Shown: positions 1 through 9,023, numbered from the stretch's first letter. The stretch is 13,846 bases of DNA from JBFGCT01 sp041581055 (GCA_041581055.1 JBFGCT010000109.1:1-13846), one strand, 5' to 3'. Numbers and translations: made by a program. The notes: generated by a model not told the origin, from the letters alone.

Positions 1-128
1 TCGACGTGCGGCCGGAACCACTCGGCGTCGGCCAGCCCGTGCTCCACCGCCCGCCGCGACTCCGCGCCGACCAGCGAGTAGTCGCGGGCCGGACGGCCTT
101 CGAGGAGGGCGGTGAGCGATGCGGCCAT
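1..128 (-). CDS. Partial gene, first 42 codons; possibly a fatty-acid-desaturase-like protein
   Basis: Seen: an ATG lies 4 bases beyond the iolD stop on the same strand, and the frame stays open to the window edge. The peptide begins MAASLTALLEGRPARDYSLV and continues with G-AESRRAVEHGLADAEWFRP. Placement and spacing make it the next gene of the iol operon. The motif of Tyr-Ser-Leu-Val-Gly followed by Ala-Val-x-x-Gly-Leu-Ala-x-Ala-x-Trp resembles, from memory, the N-termini of some bacterial fatty acid desaturase family proteins, but 42 residues contain no histidine box or other diagnostic site. I therefore treat the function as unknown with a weak desaturase suggestion. No separate ribosome binding site is obvious in the 4-base gap; the end of iolD would supply it. 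Confidence 0.55.
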   Translation of the reverse strand, partial: MAASLTALLEGRPARDYSLVGAESRRAVEHGLADAEWFRPHV

Positions 129-132
129 GTCG

Positions 133-1983
133 TCAGGCCCGCCGCTGGGCGGCCTTCCCGGCGACGACCTCGTCGTGGGCGGCGAGCACCTCGGCGCGGT
201 TGGACACCTCGGGCACCCCGACCTCCCAGTAGGCGCCGCCCTCGGTCCACGCGTGCGGATGGGTCTGCAGCGCGATCACGTAGGTGCGGTCGGACGCGCG
301 GGCCCGCCCGATCGCCGCCTCGAGCTCGGCCACCGACGTGACGGTCTCGCTGTTGCAGCCCTGAGCCGCGGCGAGCTGCGCGAAGTCAACCCGCACGCCC
401 TCGTCGCCCTTGCAGTCCGCGAGCAGGTTGTTGAACGGCACGCCACCCTGGTTCACCTGCAACCGGTTGATCACCGCGAACCCTCCGTTGTCGCAGATGA
501 CCACGATCATCTTGTGCCCGGACAGCACCGAGCTGAACAGGTCGGAGTTCATCATCATCGTCGAGCCGTCGCCGACGAACACGATCACCTCCCGGTCGGG
601 CATCGCCATCTTCGCGCCCCACCCGCCGGAGATCTCGTAGCCCATGCAGGAGAACCCGTACTCGCAGTCGAAGCTGTTGACCTCCTCGGCCCTCCACCCG
701 TTGTTGACCTCGCCAGGGAACCCGCCGGCCGCGGCGAGCGCGTAGTCGCCGGGGCGCTTGTCGCGGTCGAACGCGCCGACGACCTGGGCGTAGGTGACCG
801 GCTCGCCGGTGTCGTCGCTCGGCGCCGCGATCTTGTCGATGTAGCGGTGGTACGCGGCGGTGAGCGAGGCGGCGCGCTCGGTCCAGGCGTCGTCGAACCG
901 ATGGTCGCCGAGGGCCGCTCCAAGCTCGCGCAGCCCCTCGCGGGCGTCGGCCACCAGCGGCAGCGACCGCCGCTTGCCGGCGTCGAAACGCGCCGCGTTG
1001 AGCCCGATGATCTGCACGCCGGGATCGTGGAAGACCGTCCACGACCCCGTCGTGAAGTCCTCCAACCGGCTGCCGACGGCGAGCACCACGTCGGCGTCGT
1101 TGGCGAGCGCGTTGGCCGACTCGCAGCCGGTCACCCCGATCGGCCCGGCGTTCAGCCCGTGCGCCGCGACGAGGCTGGCCTTGCCGGCGACCGTCTCGAC
1201 GACCGGGATGTTGTGGCGCTCGGCGAACGCCGCCAGCTCGGCCTCGGCGAAGGAGTAGTGGACGCCGCCGCCGGCGAGGATCAGCGGGCGTTCGGCGTGG
1301 CGCAGCGCGGCCGCCGCGGCGGCGAGCTGACCGGCGTCGGGTCGAGGGCGGACGATGCGGTGGAGCCGCGGCTCGAGGAACTCGTCGGGGACGGCGAACG
1401 CCTGGGCCTGCACGTCCTGCGGGAGCCCGAAGAACGCCGGGCCGCAGTCCGCGGGGTCGAGCATGGTCGCGATCGCCTGTGGCAGCGACGTGAGCACCTG
1501 GTCGGGGACGACGATCCGATCCCAGTAGCGGGTCACGGCGCGGAAGGCGTCGTTGACGGTCGTCGACGGCGACCCGAAGTGCTCGACCTGCTGGAGGACG
1601 GGGTCGGGGGTCCGGCTGGCGAACGTGTCGCCGGACAGCAGCAGCAACGGCAGCCGGTTCGAGTGGGCGACGCCGGCGGCGGTGACCATGTTGGTCGCGC
1701 CCGGCCCGATCGACGACGTGGCGACCATGACCTGGCGGCGGCGCACCGCCTTGGCGTAGGCCGCGCCGGCGAGCGCCATGCCCTGCTCGTTCTGGCCGCG
1801 CCACGTCGGGAGCTCGTCCTTCACCTCCTCGAGCGCGTGGCCGAGGCAGGTCACGTTGCCGTGGCCGAAGATCGCGTACACGCCCGGGAACAGGGGCGCC
1901 TCGGACCCGTCACCCAGTTCGCTGCGCTGCGCCACGAGGTGGCCGACGATCGCCTGGGCGACCGTGAGTCTCCGTGTCCCCAT
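133..1983 (-). CDS. iolD: 3D-(3,5/4)-trihydroxycyclohexane-1,2-dione hydrolase (IolD), ThDP-dependent
   Basis: IolD opens the ring of the diketo product made by IolE, giving 5-deoxy-glucuronate, in the cytoplasm. The 616-residue length is normal for the family. The ThDP enzyme layout is visible: the N-terminal pyrimidine-binding domain has the catalytic glutamate in RGQNEQGMA (Glu66) and the SSIGPGATN segment near 90-98; a central domain spans roughly 210-350; the C-terminal pyrophosphate domain has GDGS at 471-474 followed by DNGG at 498-501, which bind Mg2+ and ThDP. The stretch RLQVNQGGVPFNN is typical of IolD rather than acetolactate synthase. I chose the ATG at 1983 because GGGAG lies 7 bases upstream. 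A GTG one codon earlier is possible but too close to that site. The start overlaps the micro-ORF stop as TGATG, so translation is probably coupled. Confidence 0.95.
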   Translation of the reverse strand: MGTRRLTVAQAIVGHLVAQRSELGDGSEAPLFPGVYAIFGHGNVTCLGHALEEVKDELPTWRGQNEQGMALAGAAYAKAVRRRQVMVATSSIGPGATNMVTAAGVAHSNRLPLLLLSGDTFASRTPDPVLQQVEHFGSPSTTVNDAFRAVTRYWDRIVVPDQVLTSLPQAIATMLDPADCGPAFFGLPQDVQAQAFAVPDEFLEPRLHRIVRPRPDAGQLAAAAAALRHAERPLILAGGGVHYSFAEAELAAFAERHNIPVVETVAGKASLVAAHGLNAGPIGVTGCESANALANDADVVLAVGSRLEDFTTGSWTVFHDPGVQIIGLNAARFDAGKRRSLPLVADAREGLRELGAALGDHRFDDAWTERAASLTAAYHRYIDKIAAPSDDTGEPVTYAQVVGAFDRDKRPGDYALAAAGGFPGEVNNGWRAEEVNSFDCEYGFSCMGYEISGGWGAKMAMPDREVIVFVGDGSTMMMNSDLFSSVLSGHKMIVVICDNGGFAVINRLQVNQGGVPFNNLLADCKGDEGVRVDFAQLAAAQGCNSETVTSVAELEAAIGRARASDRTYVIALQTHPHAWTEGGAYWEVGVPEVSNRAEVLAAHDEVVAGKAAQRRA

Positions 1984-2048
1984 CACCGTGCTCCCTTCAT
2001 CTCGCCCGCCATCTCGGCCGTCATCTCGCCCGTCGTCGCCACCATCAT
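1983..2048 (-). CDS. 21-codon micro-ORF linking the dehydrogenase gene to iolD
   Basis: Seen: an ATG overlaps the stop of the upstream dehydrogenase gene as ATGA (2045-2048). The short frame MMVATTGEMTAEMAGEMKGA-R ends at a TGA that overlaps the iolD ATG as TGATG. It fills the only sizeable gap in this part of the operon. It is built from three 12-base units, each encoding a Gly/Ala-Glu-Met-X step. The AAGGGAG ribosome binding site of iolD lies inside it. Inference: it may keep ribosomes moving from one gene to the next and so couple iolD translation to the upstream gene. It could equally be a by-product of a local tandem duplication with no functional peptide. I recognise no homologue. Confidence 0.4.
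   Translation of the reverse strand: MMVATTGEMTAEMAGEMKGAR
1995..2030 (-). repeat. Three tandem 12-bp units before iolD
   Basis: Reading the minus strand from 2030, the units are GGCGAGATGACG, GCCGAGATGGCG and GGCGAGATGAAG. They share G-S-C-GAGATG and are in register with the micro-ORF codons. They sit directly upstream of the iolD ribosome binding site; copy-number change would alter the spacer in 12-base steps without shifting the small frame. Confidence 0.7.
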
Positions 2049-3217
2049 CGCGGCGCGAGCCGCTCGACGGTCTCCCAGCGTTCGCTCGCCCACGACCGCA
2101 GCAGCGCGTCCTGCACGCTCACGTAGTCGATCGCCTCGGCGAAGCCCGGCTCGTGCTGCCGGCCGGCGGCGACCGAGCTCAGGTACTCGTAGTCCTCGAT
2201 CACCTTCAGGTCCTCGTAGCCGATCGCGTTGGCGTCGCCCGGCACGAAGTGGCCGTGGTACGGGTACCGGTCGCCGGCGTAGACCGTGGTGTAGCCGCGC
2301 GCCTTGTCGGCCGTGAGGAAGAGCTGCAGCTCGTTCATCGTCTCCAGGTTCCACATCAGCGAGCCCTTCGTGCCGTAGATCTCGAACGCGCACTGGCTCT
2401 CGGGGCCGATGATCGCCCGCGACGACTCGAACGCCCCGCGTGCGCCGTTCTCGAACTCGACCAGACACCCGAAGTAGTCCTCGTTCTCGACCGCCCCGGT
2501 CGGGTCGTCGGGCTGGCCGCGGTCGTAGTGCGTGCCGCCCGCCTTCGGCAGCGGGCGGTCGGTGATGAACGTGTGCCCGGCGCCGACGACACGGCGGATC
2601 GGGCCGACGAGCATGTGGGCGAGGTCGATCGAGTGGCTGAGGATGTCGGACGACACGCCGTGGCCGGCCTCGTCGAGCATGAACCGCCACGACAGCAGGC
2701 CCATCGGGTCGGCGCCGTACATCGAGAAGAACCGGCCGCGGTAGTTGGTGATCTCGCCGAGCTCGCCGTCGGCGATCAGCTGCTTGGCGTACTGCACGAG
2801 CGGCGCCCAGCGGTAGTTGTAACCGACGCCGGTGATGATCCCGGCGTTGCGGCTGGCCGCCTCGATGCGCACGGTCTGGCTCGGCGTGCCGCCGACCGGC
2901 TTCTCGCAGAACACGTGCTTGCCGGCCTTCGCCGCGGCGACGGCGACCGGCTCGTGCAGCATGTTCGGCGCGCAGACGCAGACCACGTCGACGTCAGGGT
3001 GGGCGATCGCCTCGCTCCAATCGGTCGTCCCCTCGCGGAAGCCGAACGACTCGACCGCCTCGTCGACGCGGGCCTGGACCGTGTCGCTGATGACGACCAG
3101 CTCGGGGTCGTAGTCGCGCTCGGGGAACAGCGTCGGGATGCGGAGGTACGAGCGGGTGTGCGCCTGGCCCATCCACCCGAAGCCCACCACGGCGACGCCG
3201 ATCTTCGGACGGCTCAT
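2045..3217 (-). CDS. Gfo/Idh/MocA-family dehydrogenase, 390 residues, in the iolG position
   Basis: An NAD(P)-dependent sugar or cyclitol dehydrogenase acting in the cytoplasm, probably supplying or interconverting the inosose used by IolE. Seen: the Rossmann motif is GFGWMG (12-17), the family lysine is in CEKPVGG (Lys106), and the catalytic D-x-x-x-H is SSDILSHSIDLA (Asp191, His195). The protein is longer than canonical IolG (about 330-340). It has the C-terminal pattern EIYGTKGSLMWN ... YTTVYAGDRYPY that I associate with the roughly 390-residue levoglucosan-dehydrogenase-like (LgdA) branch. Substrate assignment as myo- or scyllo-inositol is therefore inferred from context only. The ATG at 3217 overlaps the iolB stop (ATGA), and its own TGA overlaps the micro-ORF start. 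Confidence 0.88.
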   Translation of the reverse strand: MSRPKIGVAVVGFGWMGQAHTRSYLRIPTLFPERDYDPELVVISDTVQARVDEAVESFGFREGTTDWSEAIAHPDVDVVCVCAPNMLHEPVAVAAAKAGKHVFCEKPVGGTPSQTVRIEAASRNAGIITGVGYNYRWAPLVQYAKQLIADGELGEITNYRGRFFSMYGADPMGLLSWRFMLDEAGHGVSSDILSHSIDLAHMLVGPIRRVVGAGHTFITDRPLPKAGGTHYDRGQPDDPTGAVENEDYFGCLVEFENGARGAFESSRAIIGPESQCAFEIYGTKGSLMWNLETMNELQLFLTADKARGYTTVYAGDRYPYHGHFVPGDANAIGYEDLKVIEDYEYLSSVAAGRQHEPGFAEAIDYVSVQDALLRSWASERWETVERLAPR

Positions 3218-4128
3218 ACGACGACTCCGTCCGCGCTGGTCATCGGGCAGCGCGGGTCGGTCGCCATGCCCGCCCACTCGTCGCGCACCCAGTGGTGGGC
3301 CGGGTCGTCGCAGAACGCCATCGACCGCTCGCCGCCCGGTCCGGCCAACACGTTGAGGTAGTACATCGGGTAGCCCGGCGCGGCGACGCACGGCCCGTGG
3401 TAGCCGCGGGGGATCAGGAAGACGTCGCCGTCGCGCACCGCCGTGTCGATCTCGTACGGCCCGCCCGGGTCGCCCGCGGGGACGTAGTTGCGGTGCATCC
3501 CGAAGCCGTCGCGGGCGTAGTCGGTCGTGCCGGTCCGCCCGATCCGGAAGTAGTAGATCTCCTCGTTGTTGACCTCGCACTCCGGCGACTCGTCGTGCTT
3601 GTGCGGCGGGTACGACGACCAGTTGCCGTCGGGGGTGAGCAGCTCGACGCACATCAGCTTGTCGGCGTGGTCCCACACCTCGGGGCTGAGGAAGTTGGTC
3701 ACCTGGCGGGTCGCCGGCCCGGCGCCGCGCGTCTCGATCTGCACGCCCTCGACCGGTCCGTACCTCGGCGTCAGCGTGCGGGTCGCCCTGGCCATGCAGA
3801 GCGCGAACTCGCCACCACTGTCGCTGGCCAGCGTCACCGACGCGTCGCGCGGGACGTACGCGAAGTCGGTCACCCGCTCGAACACCGTCCGCCGGCCGGC
3901 GAGCGCGAACCGCTCGCCCGCGCAGGACACCGTGCACGACCCCGACAGCGGCAGCACCACCATCTCGAACTCGCCGGTCGCGAACGCCAGCGGCGCTCCG
4001 CCGCCGGCCAGGGTGACCACCCGCAGCCCCGAGTACGTCCAGCCCGCGCGGTCGGGCGTGAGGTCGACGTCGTAGGTCTCGTCGGCGAGCGATCCGGCGG
4101 GCCGCAGGAGGTCATCGAGCGCGGTCAT
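3214..4128 (-). CDS. iolB: 5-deoxy-glucuronate isomerase (IolB)
   Basis: IolB converts 5-deoxy-glucuronate, the IolD product, to 5-keto-2-deoxy-gluconate, the substrate of IolC. At 304 residues it fits the family, which is a double cupin (KduI/IolB). The second cupin shows the metal site clearly: PPHKHDE at 174-180 gives two histidines, EEIYYF gives Glu189/190, and RGYHGPC gives His244. The first cupin (about 35-125) lacks such a set, as expected. NFLSPE at 145-150 and YYLNVLAG at 256-263 are further family hallmarks. The ATG at 4128 overlaps the stop of the upstream aldolase-like gene by four bases, and the TGA overlaps the next start in the same way, so expression of the three genes is probably translationally coupled. 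Confidence 0.95.
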   Translation of the reverse strand: MTALDDLLRPAGSLADETYDVDLTPDRAGWTYSGLRVVTLAGGGAPLAFATGEFEMVVLPLSGSCTVSCAGERFALAGRRTVFERVTDFAYVPRDASVTLASDSGGEFALCMARATRTLTPRYGPVEGVQIETRGAGPATRQVTNFLSPEVWDHADKLMCVELLTPDGNWSSYPPHKHDESPECEVNNEEIYYFRIGRTGTTDYARDGFGMHRNYVPAGDPGGPYEIDTAVRDGDVFLIPRGYHGPCVAAPGYPMYYLNVLAGPGGERSMAFCDDPAHHWVRDEWAGMATDPRCPMTSADGVVV

Positions 4129-5012
4129 GACGGGTGCACGATCTGGGCGGCGGTGGCGACCGCGCCGGCGACGTCGCCGTCCGGCGGGTAGAGCAGCGAG
4201 CGGCCGACGACGAGGCCGCGCACGTTGGGGACCGCCATCGCTCGGCGCCATTCGTCGAAGGCGGTCGCCGGGTCGGGGCCGGGTACACCGCCGAGGATCA
4301 AGCCGGGGAGCGACGTGGCGGCCATGACCCGCTCGATCTCCGCCGACGCCGGCAGCTTCAGCCACGTGTACGCCGAGGTCGAACCGAGCGCCGACGCGAC
4401 ACCGACACAGCGGACCAGCTCGTCGGCGCTGTCGTCGAGCACCGAGCGGCCGTCGCGGCTCGTGTACGGCAGCGGCTCGATCATCGCCATCAGCCCGGCC
4501 GCGGCGAGCCCGGAGATGAACTCGGCGCAGGCCTCGATCGTCGGCTTGCTGTTCGGGTCGTCCGGGTCGATGCGCAACAGCATCTTGCCGCCGTCGAGGC
4601 CCTGCTCGACGATCGCCGCGACGTCGTGGCCGGTGAGCTGGTCGTCGAGCTCCCACACGGTCCCCTGCAGCCCGCCCCGGTTCATCGACCCGACCGCCAC
4701 CCTCCCGTCGAGCGCGCCGAGGAGGGCGAGGTCGTCGAGGATGTCCGGCGTCCCCATCACCCCGTCGACGCCGGGAACGGCGAGGGCGGTCATCGTCCGC
4801 TCGATCAGGTCGCGGCGGTTGGCCATCGCCAGCGGATCGCCGCCGACGCCGTTGGCCCGGCGCGCCGGATGGTCGACGGCGATGATGAACGTCGCCCCGT
4901 CGTCGGCGAGCACCGGGCGCCGGCGACGGCCGGCGAGCGCCTCGGCGATCGCGGCGGGGCGCAGGGCGCGCGTTTCCAGCAACTCGGACCACCGCTCGTC
5001 GGACACGGTCAT
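4125..5012 (-). CDS. Cgl0159-type (beta/alpha)8 aldolase-like protein
   Basis: A 295-residue TIM-barrel protein resembling the Cgl0159 family, known to me from the Corynebacterium glutamicum iol cluster, and related to DeoC/LacD class I aldolases. Visible elements: FIIAVDHPAR (42-51), GVDGVMGTPD (81-90), GSMNRGGLQG (108-117), GGKMLLRIDPDD (141-152), MIEPLPY (177-183), TWLKLP (216-221) and VVGRSLLYP (268-276). Lys219 in TWLKLP sits where class I barrel aldolases carry the Schiff-base lysine, and GR at 270-271 fits a phosphate-binding turn. Next to iolC and with no IolJ present, it is the best candidate here for cleaving 2-deoxy-5-keto-gluconate 6-phosphate to dihydroxyacetone phosphate and malonate semialdehyde. 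That reaction is inferred from position. Start and stop both form ATGA overlaps with the flanking genes. Confidence 0.8.
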   Translation of the reverse strand: MTVSDERWSELLETRALRPAAIAEALAGRRRRPVLADDGATFIIAVDHPARRANGVGGDPLAMANRRDLIERTMTALAVPGVDGVMGTPDILDDLALLGALDGRVAVGSMNRGGLQGTVWELDDQLTGHDVAAIVEQGLDGGKMLLRIDPDDPNSKPTIEACAEFISGLAAAGLMAMIEPLPYTSRDGRSVLDDSADELVRCVGVASALGSTSAYTWLKLPASAEIERVMAATSLPGLILGGVPGPDPATAFDEWRRAMAVPNVRGLVVGRSLLYPPDGDVAGAVATAAQIVHPS

Positions 5013-5962
5013 CGGAGCGCCTCGTCGATCTCGGCCGGTGTCGGCATCGCGTCCGAGCACATCAGCCGGCCGGCCACGATGGCGCCGGCGGCGTTCGCCC
5101 GGTGGATGATCTCCTCCGGCGGCCAACCCGCGAGCAAGCCGTGGCACAGCGAGCCGCCGAACGCGTCGCCGGCGCCGAGCCCGCACACCACGTCGACGGG
5201 GATCGGCTTGACGACCGTGCGCGCGTCGGCGGTCGCCACGAGCACGCCGTCGCCGCCCTGCTTGACGATCGCCATCGCCACGCCGCGCTCCAGCAGGCGG
5301 TCGGCGGCCTCGTCGGGGTGGCGCGTGCCGACGGCGATCTCGCACTCGTCACGGTTGCCGACGGCGATGGTGCACTTCTCGATCGCCGGGGCGATGTGCT
5401 CCGCCGCCTCCGCCGCCGAGCTCCAGAACATCGGCCGGTAGTCGAGGTCGATCACGGTGTGGGCGGCCCGGCCGCGGGCGTCGAGCGCCGCCATCGCCGC
5501 CGAGCGGCTCGGCTCCTCGGCGAACCGCGAGCCGGTCAGCCAGAACAGCGGGACGGTGCGGATCAGCTCGATCGGCAGGTCGGCGGGCGAGATGTTCATC
5601 TCCGGCCCGCGCGGCTGGCGGTAGAAGAACAGCGTCGGCTCCTCCGGCGGCATCAGCTCGCAGAACACGACCGGCGTCAACAGATCCGGGTCGGTGCTGA
5701 CGAACGCGTCGTGCACGCCGAACTCGCGCAATCCCTGCCGAATGTACGCCCCGAACGCGTCGTCGCCGACGCGGTTGATCACCGCCGCCCGCCGGCCGAG
5801 CCGCGCCGCGGCGACCGCCACGTTGGTCGGGCTCCCGCCGATCGACTTGCGGAACGTCGTGACGTCGGCGAGCGGCACGCCGTGCTGCTCGGGGTACAGG
5901 TCGACCGACGAGCGCCCGAACGTGAGGATCTCGAGGTCGGCGAGATCGAACGGAGCGGCCAT
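5009..5962 (-). CDS. iolC: 5-dehydro-2-deoxygluconokinase (IolC), PfkB family
   Basis: IolC phosphorylates 5-keto-2-deoxy-gluconate with ATP. The 317-residue protein has the PfkB ribokinase fold. It starts with EILTFGRSSVDLYPEQ, the IolC form of the first strand and substrate loop. GGSPTNVAVAAARLG (42-56) is PfkB signature 1, and GAGDAFGG (263-270) is signature 2 with catalytic base Asp266. The VGNRDECE stretch (201-208) and KQGGDGV (234-240) contribute to the nucleotide side. The ATG at 5962 lies 36 bases after the ATPase stop; no good Shine-Dalgarno is visible there because the leader is C-rich. This is one of the few junctions in the operon without overlap. The TGA overlaps the aldolase-like start. 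Confidence 0.95.
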   Translation of the reverse strand: MAAPFDLADLEILTFGRSSVDLYPEQHGVPLADVTTFRKSIGGSPTNVAVAAARLGRRAAVINRVGDDAFGAYIRQGLREFGVHDAFVSTDPDLLTPVVFCELMPPEEPTLFFYRQPRGPEMNISPADLPIELIRTVPLFWLTGSRFAEEPSRSAAMAALDARGRAAHTVIDLDYRPMFWSSAAEAAEHIAPAIEKCTIAVGNRDECEIAVGTRHPDEAADRLLERGVAMAIVKQGGDGVLVATADARTVVKPIPVDVVCGLGAGDAFGGSLCHGLLAGWPPEEIIHRANAAGAIVAGRLMCSDAMPTPAEIDEALR

Positions 5963-5998
5963 GGCGAAGGGGGCGGACGGCGATCGGGCGCGGACGGT

Positions 5999-6774
<776 letters not shown>

Positions 6775-6778
<4 letters not shown>

Positions 6779-8877
6779 CGTGAGGCCTCCGCCTGTTTGC
6801 GAATGAAGTTGTTGGCGATCACGGCGCCGAGCAGGATCATGCCGAGGAAGGCGAAGCGCCAGTCGGAGTTCCAGCGGGCGGCCGGGATGCCCTGGGTCGA
6901 CATCGCCATGATGAACGCGCCGATCGCCGCGCCGAACACCGAGCCGTACCCGCCGGTCAGCGCGGTGCCGCCGACGACGGCGGCGATGATGTACTCGAAC
7001 TCGAGCCCGTTGCCGGTGCCGGACTGGATCGTGTTCAGGCGGAACGCCAGCAGGAGCCCGACCAGCCAGGCGCCGGCCGACACGATCATGAACAGCTGCG
7101 TCTTGGTCCGCGCCGCCGGGACGCCGATCTGGCGCGCGGCCTGCTTGTTGCCGCCGACGGCGAAGATCCAGCTCCCGAACCTGGTCTTGCCGAGCACGTA
7201 CGTCGCGACGAGCGTGACGGCGATGAACCACAGGAACTCGACGCGGAACTGAGCGGGCGGGATGCCAGCGTCGATCTCGTCCTGCGTGGTGAACAGCAGC
7301 CGGACGAGGACACCGGCGATGACCGCCGCGCCGCCGACGATGGCCACGCGCGAGGCGAGGCGGTCGGCGGCGGCGTCGCCGTGGCGGCGCTGGACGAACA
7401 CCGCGCTCACGATCCCCCAACACAGGATCAACAAGGCGAGGGCGAGCAGCACGGTGAAGGCCTCGGCGCGGAACTTCGGCGTGCCGGACTGCGACCGCAT
7501 GAAGAACGCGATGACGGCGATCGACACGGCGATCAGGAACAGGACGACGCTGCGCGCGGCGGGCAACGCCCGGCCGAGCCGATGGGCGGCCATGGCGAGC
7601 GTGATCAGGCCGCCGATGACACCGGTGGCGAAGAGCATCGCCCGCAGCCCCTGCTCGGTCGCCATGAACATGAACGCATAGGCGCCGAACGCGCTGAGCA
7701 GCGTGAGCCAGCCGACGGCCACGATGCCCTGCACTCTGGCCTCGTGGGAGACGGCCATGTGCGTGGCCAACCGCTGGTAGCTCATCCGGAACCCGACGAC
7801 GCCGCTGACGATGACGACCGGCCATCGTGCGAATCCGACGAGATCGAGGACCGTTTGCTGCGAGTCGACGTCGAGCGCCCAGGCGGCGCCGATGCCGAGG
7901 CCGATCGCCACCAGACCGCCGACGACGAGGTAGAGGCTCGTGCCGGTGATCTCGACCGAGCCCGCCGACTGCCGCTCGTACCGCCAGACGGCGAGGCCGA
8001 GGAAGGCGACGATCGCCGAGCCGGTGATGACGAGTGCGGCGAGAGCGTTGGCCCCGACGCCGTCGGTGGTGTGCAGGATCGCGATGCCGGCGACCACGCC
8101 GGCAAGGCCGCCGAGGAAGGCGAACATGCCGGTCGGGTTGAACGGCGACCGGCGGCGGAAGTTGAACTCGTACAGCGCGAGCGCGAGCAGCGCGGCGCCG
8201 GCCAGCACGAGGACCATGTAGACCGGGTCTCGCGCGTCCCACGTGTGGTCGTTGCGGGCCCACGACGAGCCGAAGATCTTCACGAAGAAGTCGTAGCCGT
8301 GACCCTCGTCGACCCGCCCGACCGAGATGTTGTCGATGATCTTCTTCGAGAAGCCGAGCTTGAAACCGCGGAGCACGAAGAACATCGCCAGGGTGACGAT
8401 GAAGCTGGGTAACCCGGTTCGCTCGACGACCACGCCGTTCGTCCACCCGATCGCCAACGCGACGACGAGCGACAGGGGGATGGCGATGTACAGGCTGAGC
8501 CCGGCGCCGCCGAGCTCTCCGACGTCTTTCACCAGCAGGATGGTGACGATGCCCAACGTGCCGGTGGCGGCGCCGGACGACAGGTCGAACTCGCCGCCGA
8601 TCATCAGCATCGACACGACGACGGCCATGATGCCGAGGTTCGCCGCGACGGCCATCGTCGGCAGGATGCCGCCGGCGGTGCCGAACCCGCCGGTCACCGC
8701 CCAGAAGAACAGCCAGATCGCGGCCGCGCCGATGATCGCGCCGATCTCCGGCCTGATCAGCAGTCGCTGGAAGACGCCGCGGTATGCCAGGCGTTCGTCG
8801 ACGCCTTCCACGCCGATCGGTTTGCCGGCCCCGCCGCCGACCGGCTGGTCCCCGGTCGCAGCCGCGATCTCGCTCAT
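6775..8877 (-). CDS. Oversized sugar ABC transporter permease (CUT2/BPD_transp_2) with a long membrane insertion
   Basis: The membrane channel of the importer, 700 residues against about 320-400 for RbsC, FrcC or XylH. Residues 40-235 match the first half of the family: helices from 45 on, the IGGEFDLSSGA motif (93-103) and TGLPSFIVTLAMF (154-166). Residues 541-695 match the second half: VLGKTRFGSWIFAVGGNKQAA (561-581), the coupling segment toward the ATPase, then AAVVGGTALTGGYGSVFGA (632-650). Between them lie about 300 extra residues with some eight or nine hydrophobic stretches joined by basic loops. The ATG at 8877 has GGGGGG just upstream. Earlier in-frame starts (8928, 9003) lack such a site, and the longer one would run through the intergenic hairpin. 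The hydrophilic N-terminus (1-39) is cytoplasmic if the standard topology holds. Confidence 0.9.
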
Positions 8878-8955
8878 GATCCCCCCACTCGCTGTTCCCC
8901 ATTCGTTCGGCGACGGAGCGTTCTCCATCGCCAGTTGCTTTCGTATGAACGACCC

Positions 8956-8989
8956 CGCTCGGGGCGGACCGATCGATCCGCCCCGAGCG
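8956..8989 (-). promoter_or_regulatory. Perfect 13-bp hairpin between binding-protein and permease genes
   Basis: Arms CGCTCGGGGCGGA (8956-8968) and TCCGCCCCGAGCG (8977-8989) are exact reverse complements around an 8-base loop. No T-run follows in either direction, so it is not a standard intrinsic terminator. Its place after the binding-protein stop and before the permease fits an mRNA-stabilising or partial-termination element, as in other importer operons where the binding protein is made in excess. It lies within a 146-base gap (8878-9023) that holds no other feature I can support. Confidence 0.75.
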
Positions 8990-9023
8990 ACGTCATGACT
9001 CACTCACTCGTGAGAGCGAATGA

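Noticed and set aside
112..2316. 734-codon open frame on the plus strand opposite iolD
   Set aside because: It is antisense to a clearly recognisable IolD. Its composition is Arg/Asp/Val-rich filler typical of shadow frames in high-GC DNA, and it has no recognisable domain.
8915..8926. GGAGCGTTCTCC upstream of the permease as an internal operator
   Set aside because: The centre departs from the GAGCGCTC core of the two good operators and no promoter boxes accompany it.
8956..8989. Hairpin as a canonical intrinsic terminator
   Set aside because: No T-run follows on either strand, and the downstream permease, ATPase and iol genes need read-through from the same operon.
8878..9003. Earlier start codons for the permease at 9003 or 8928
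   Set aside because: The 9003 start would place the perfect hairpin inside the coding sequence. Neither start has a ribosome binding site comparable to the GGGGGG before 8877.
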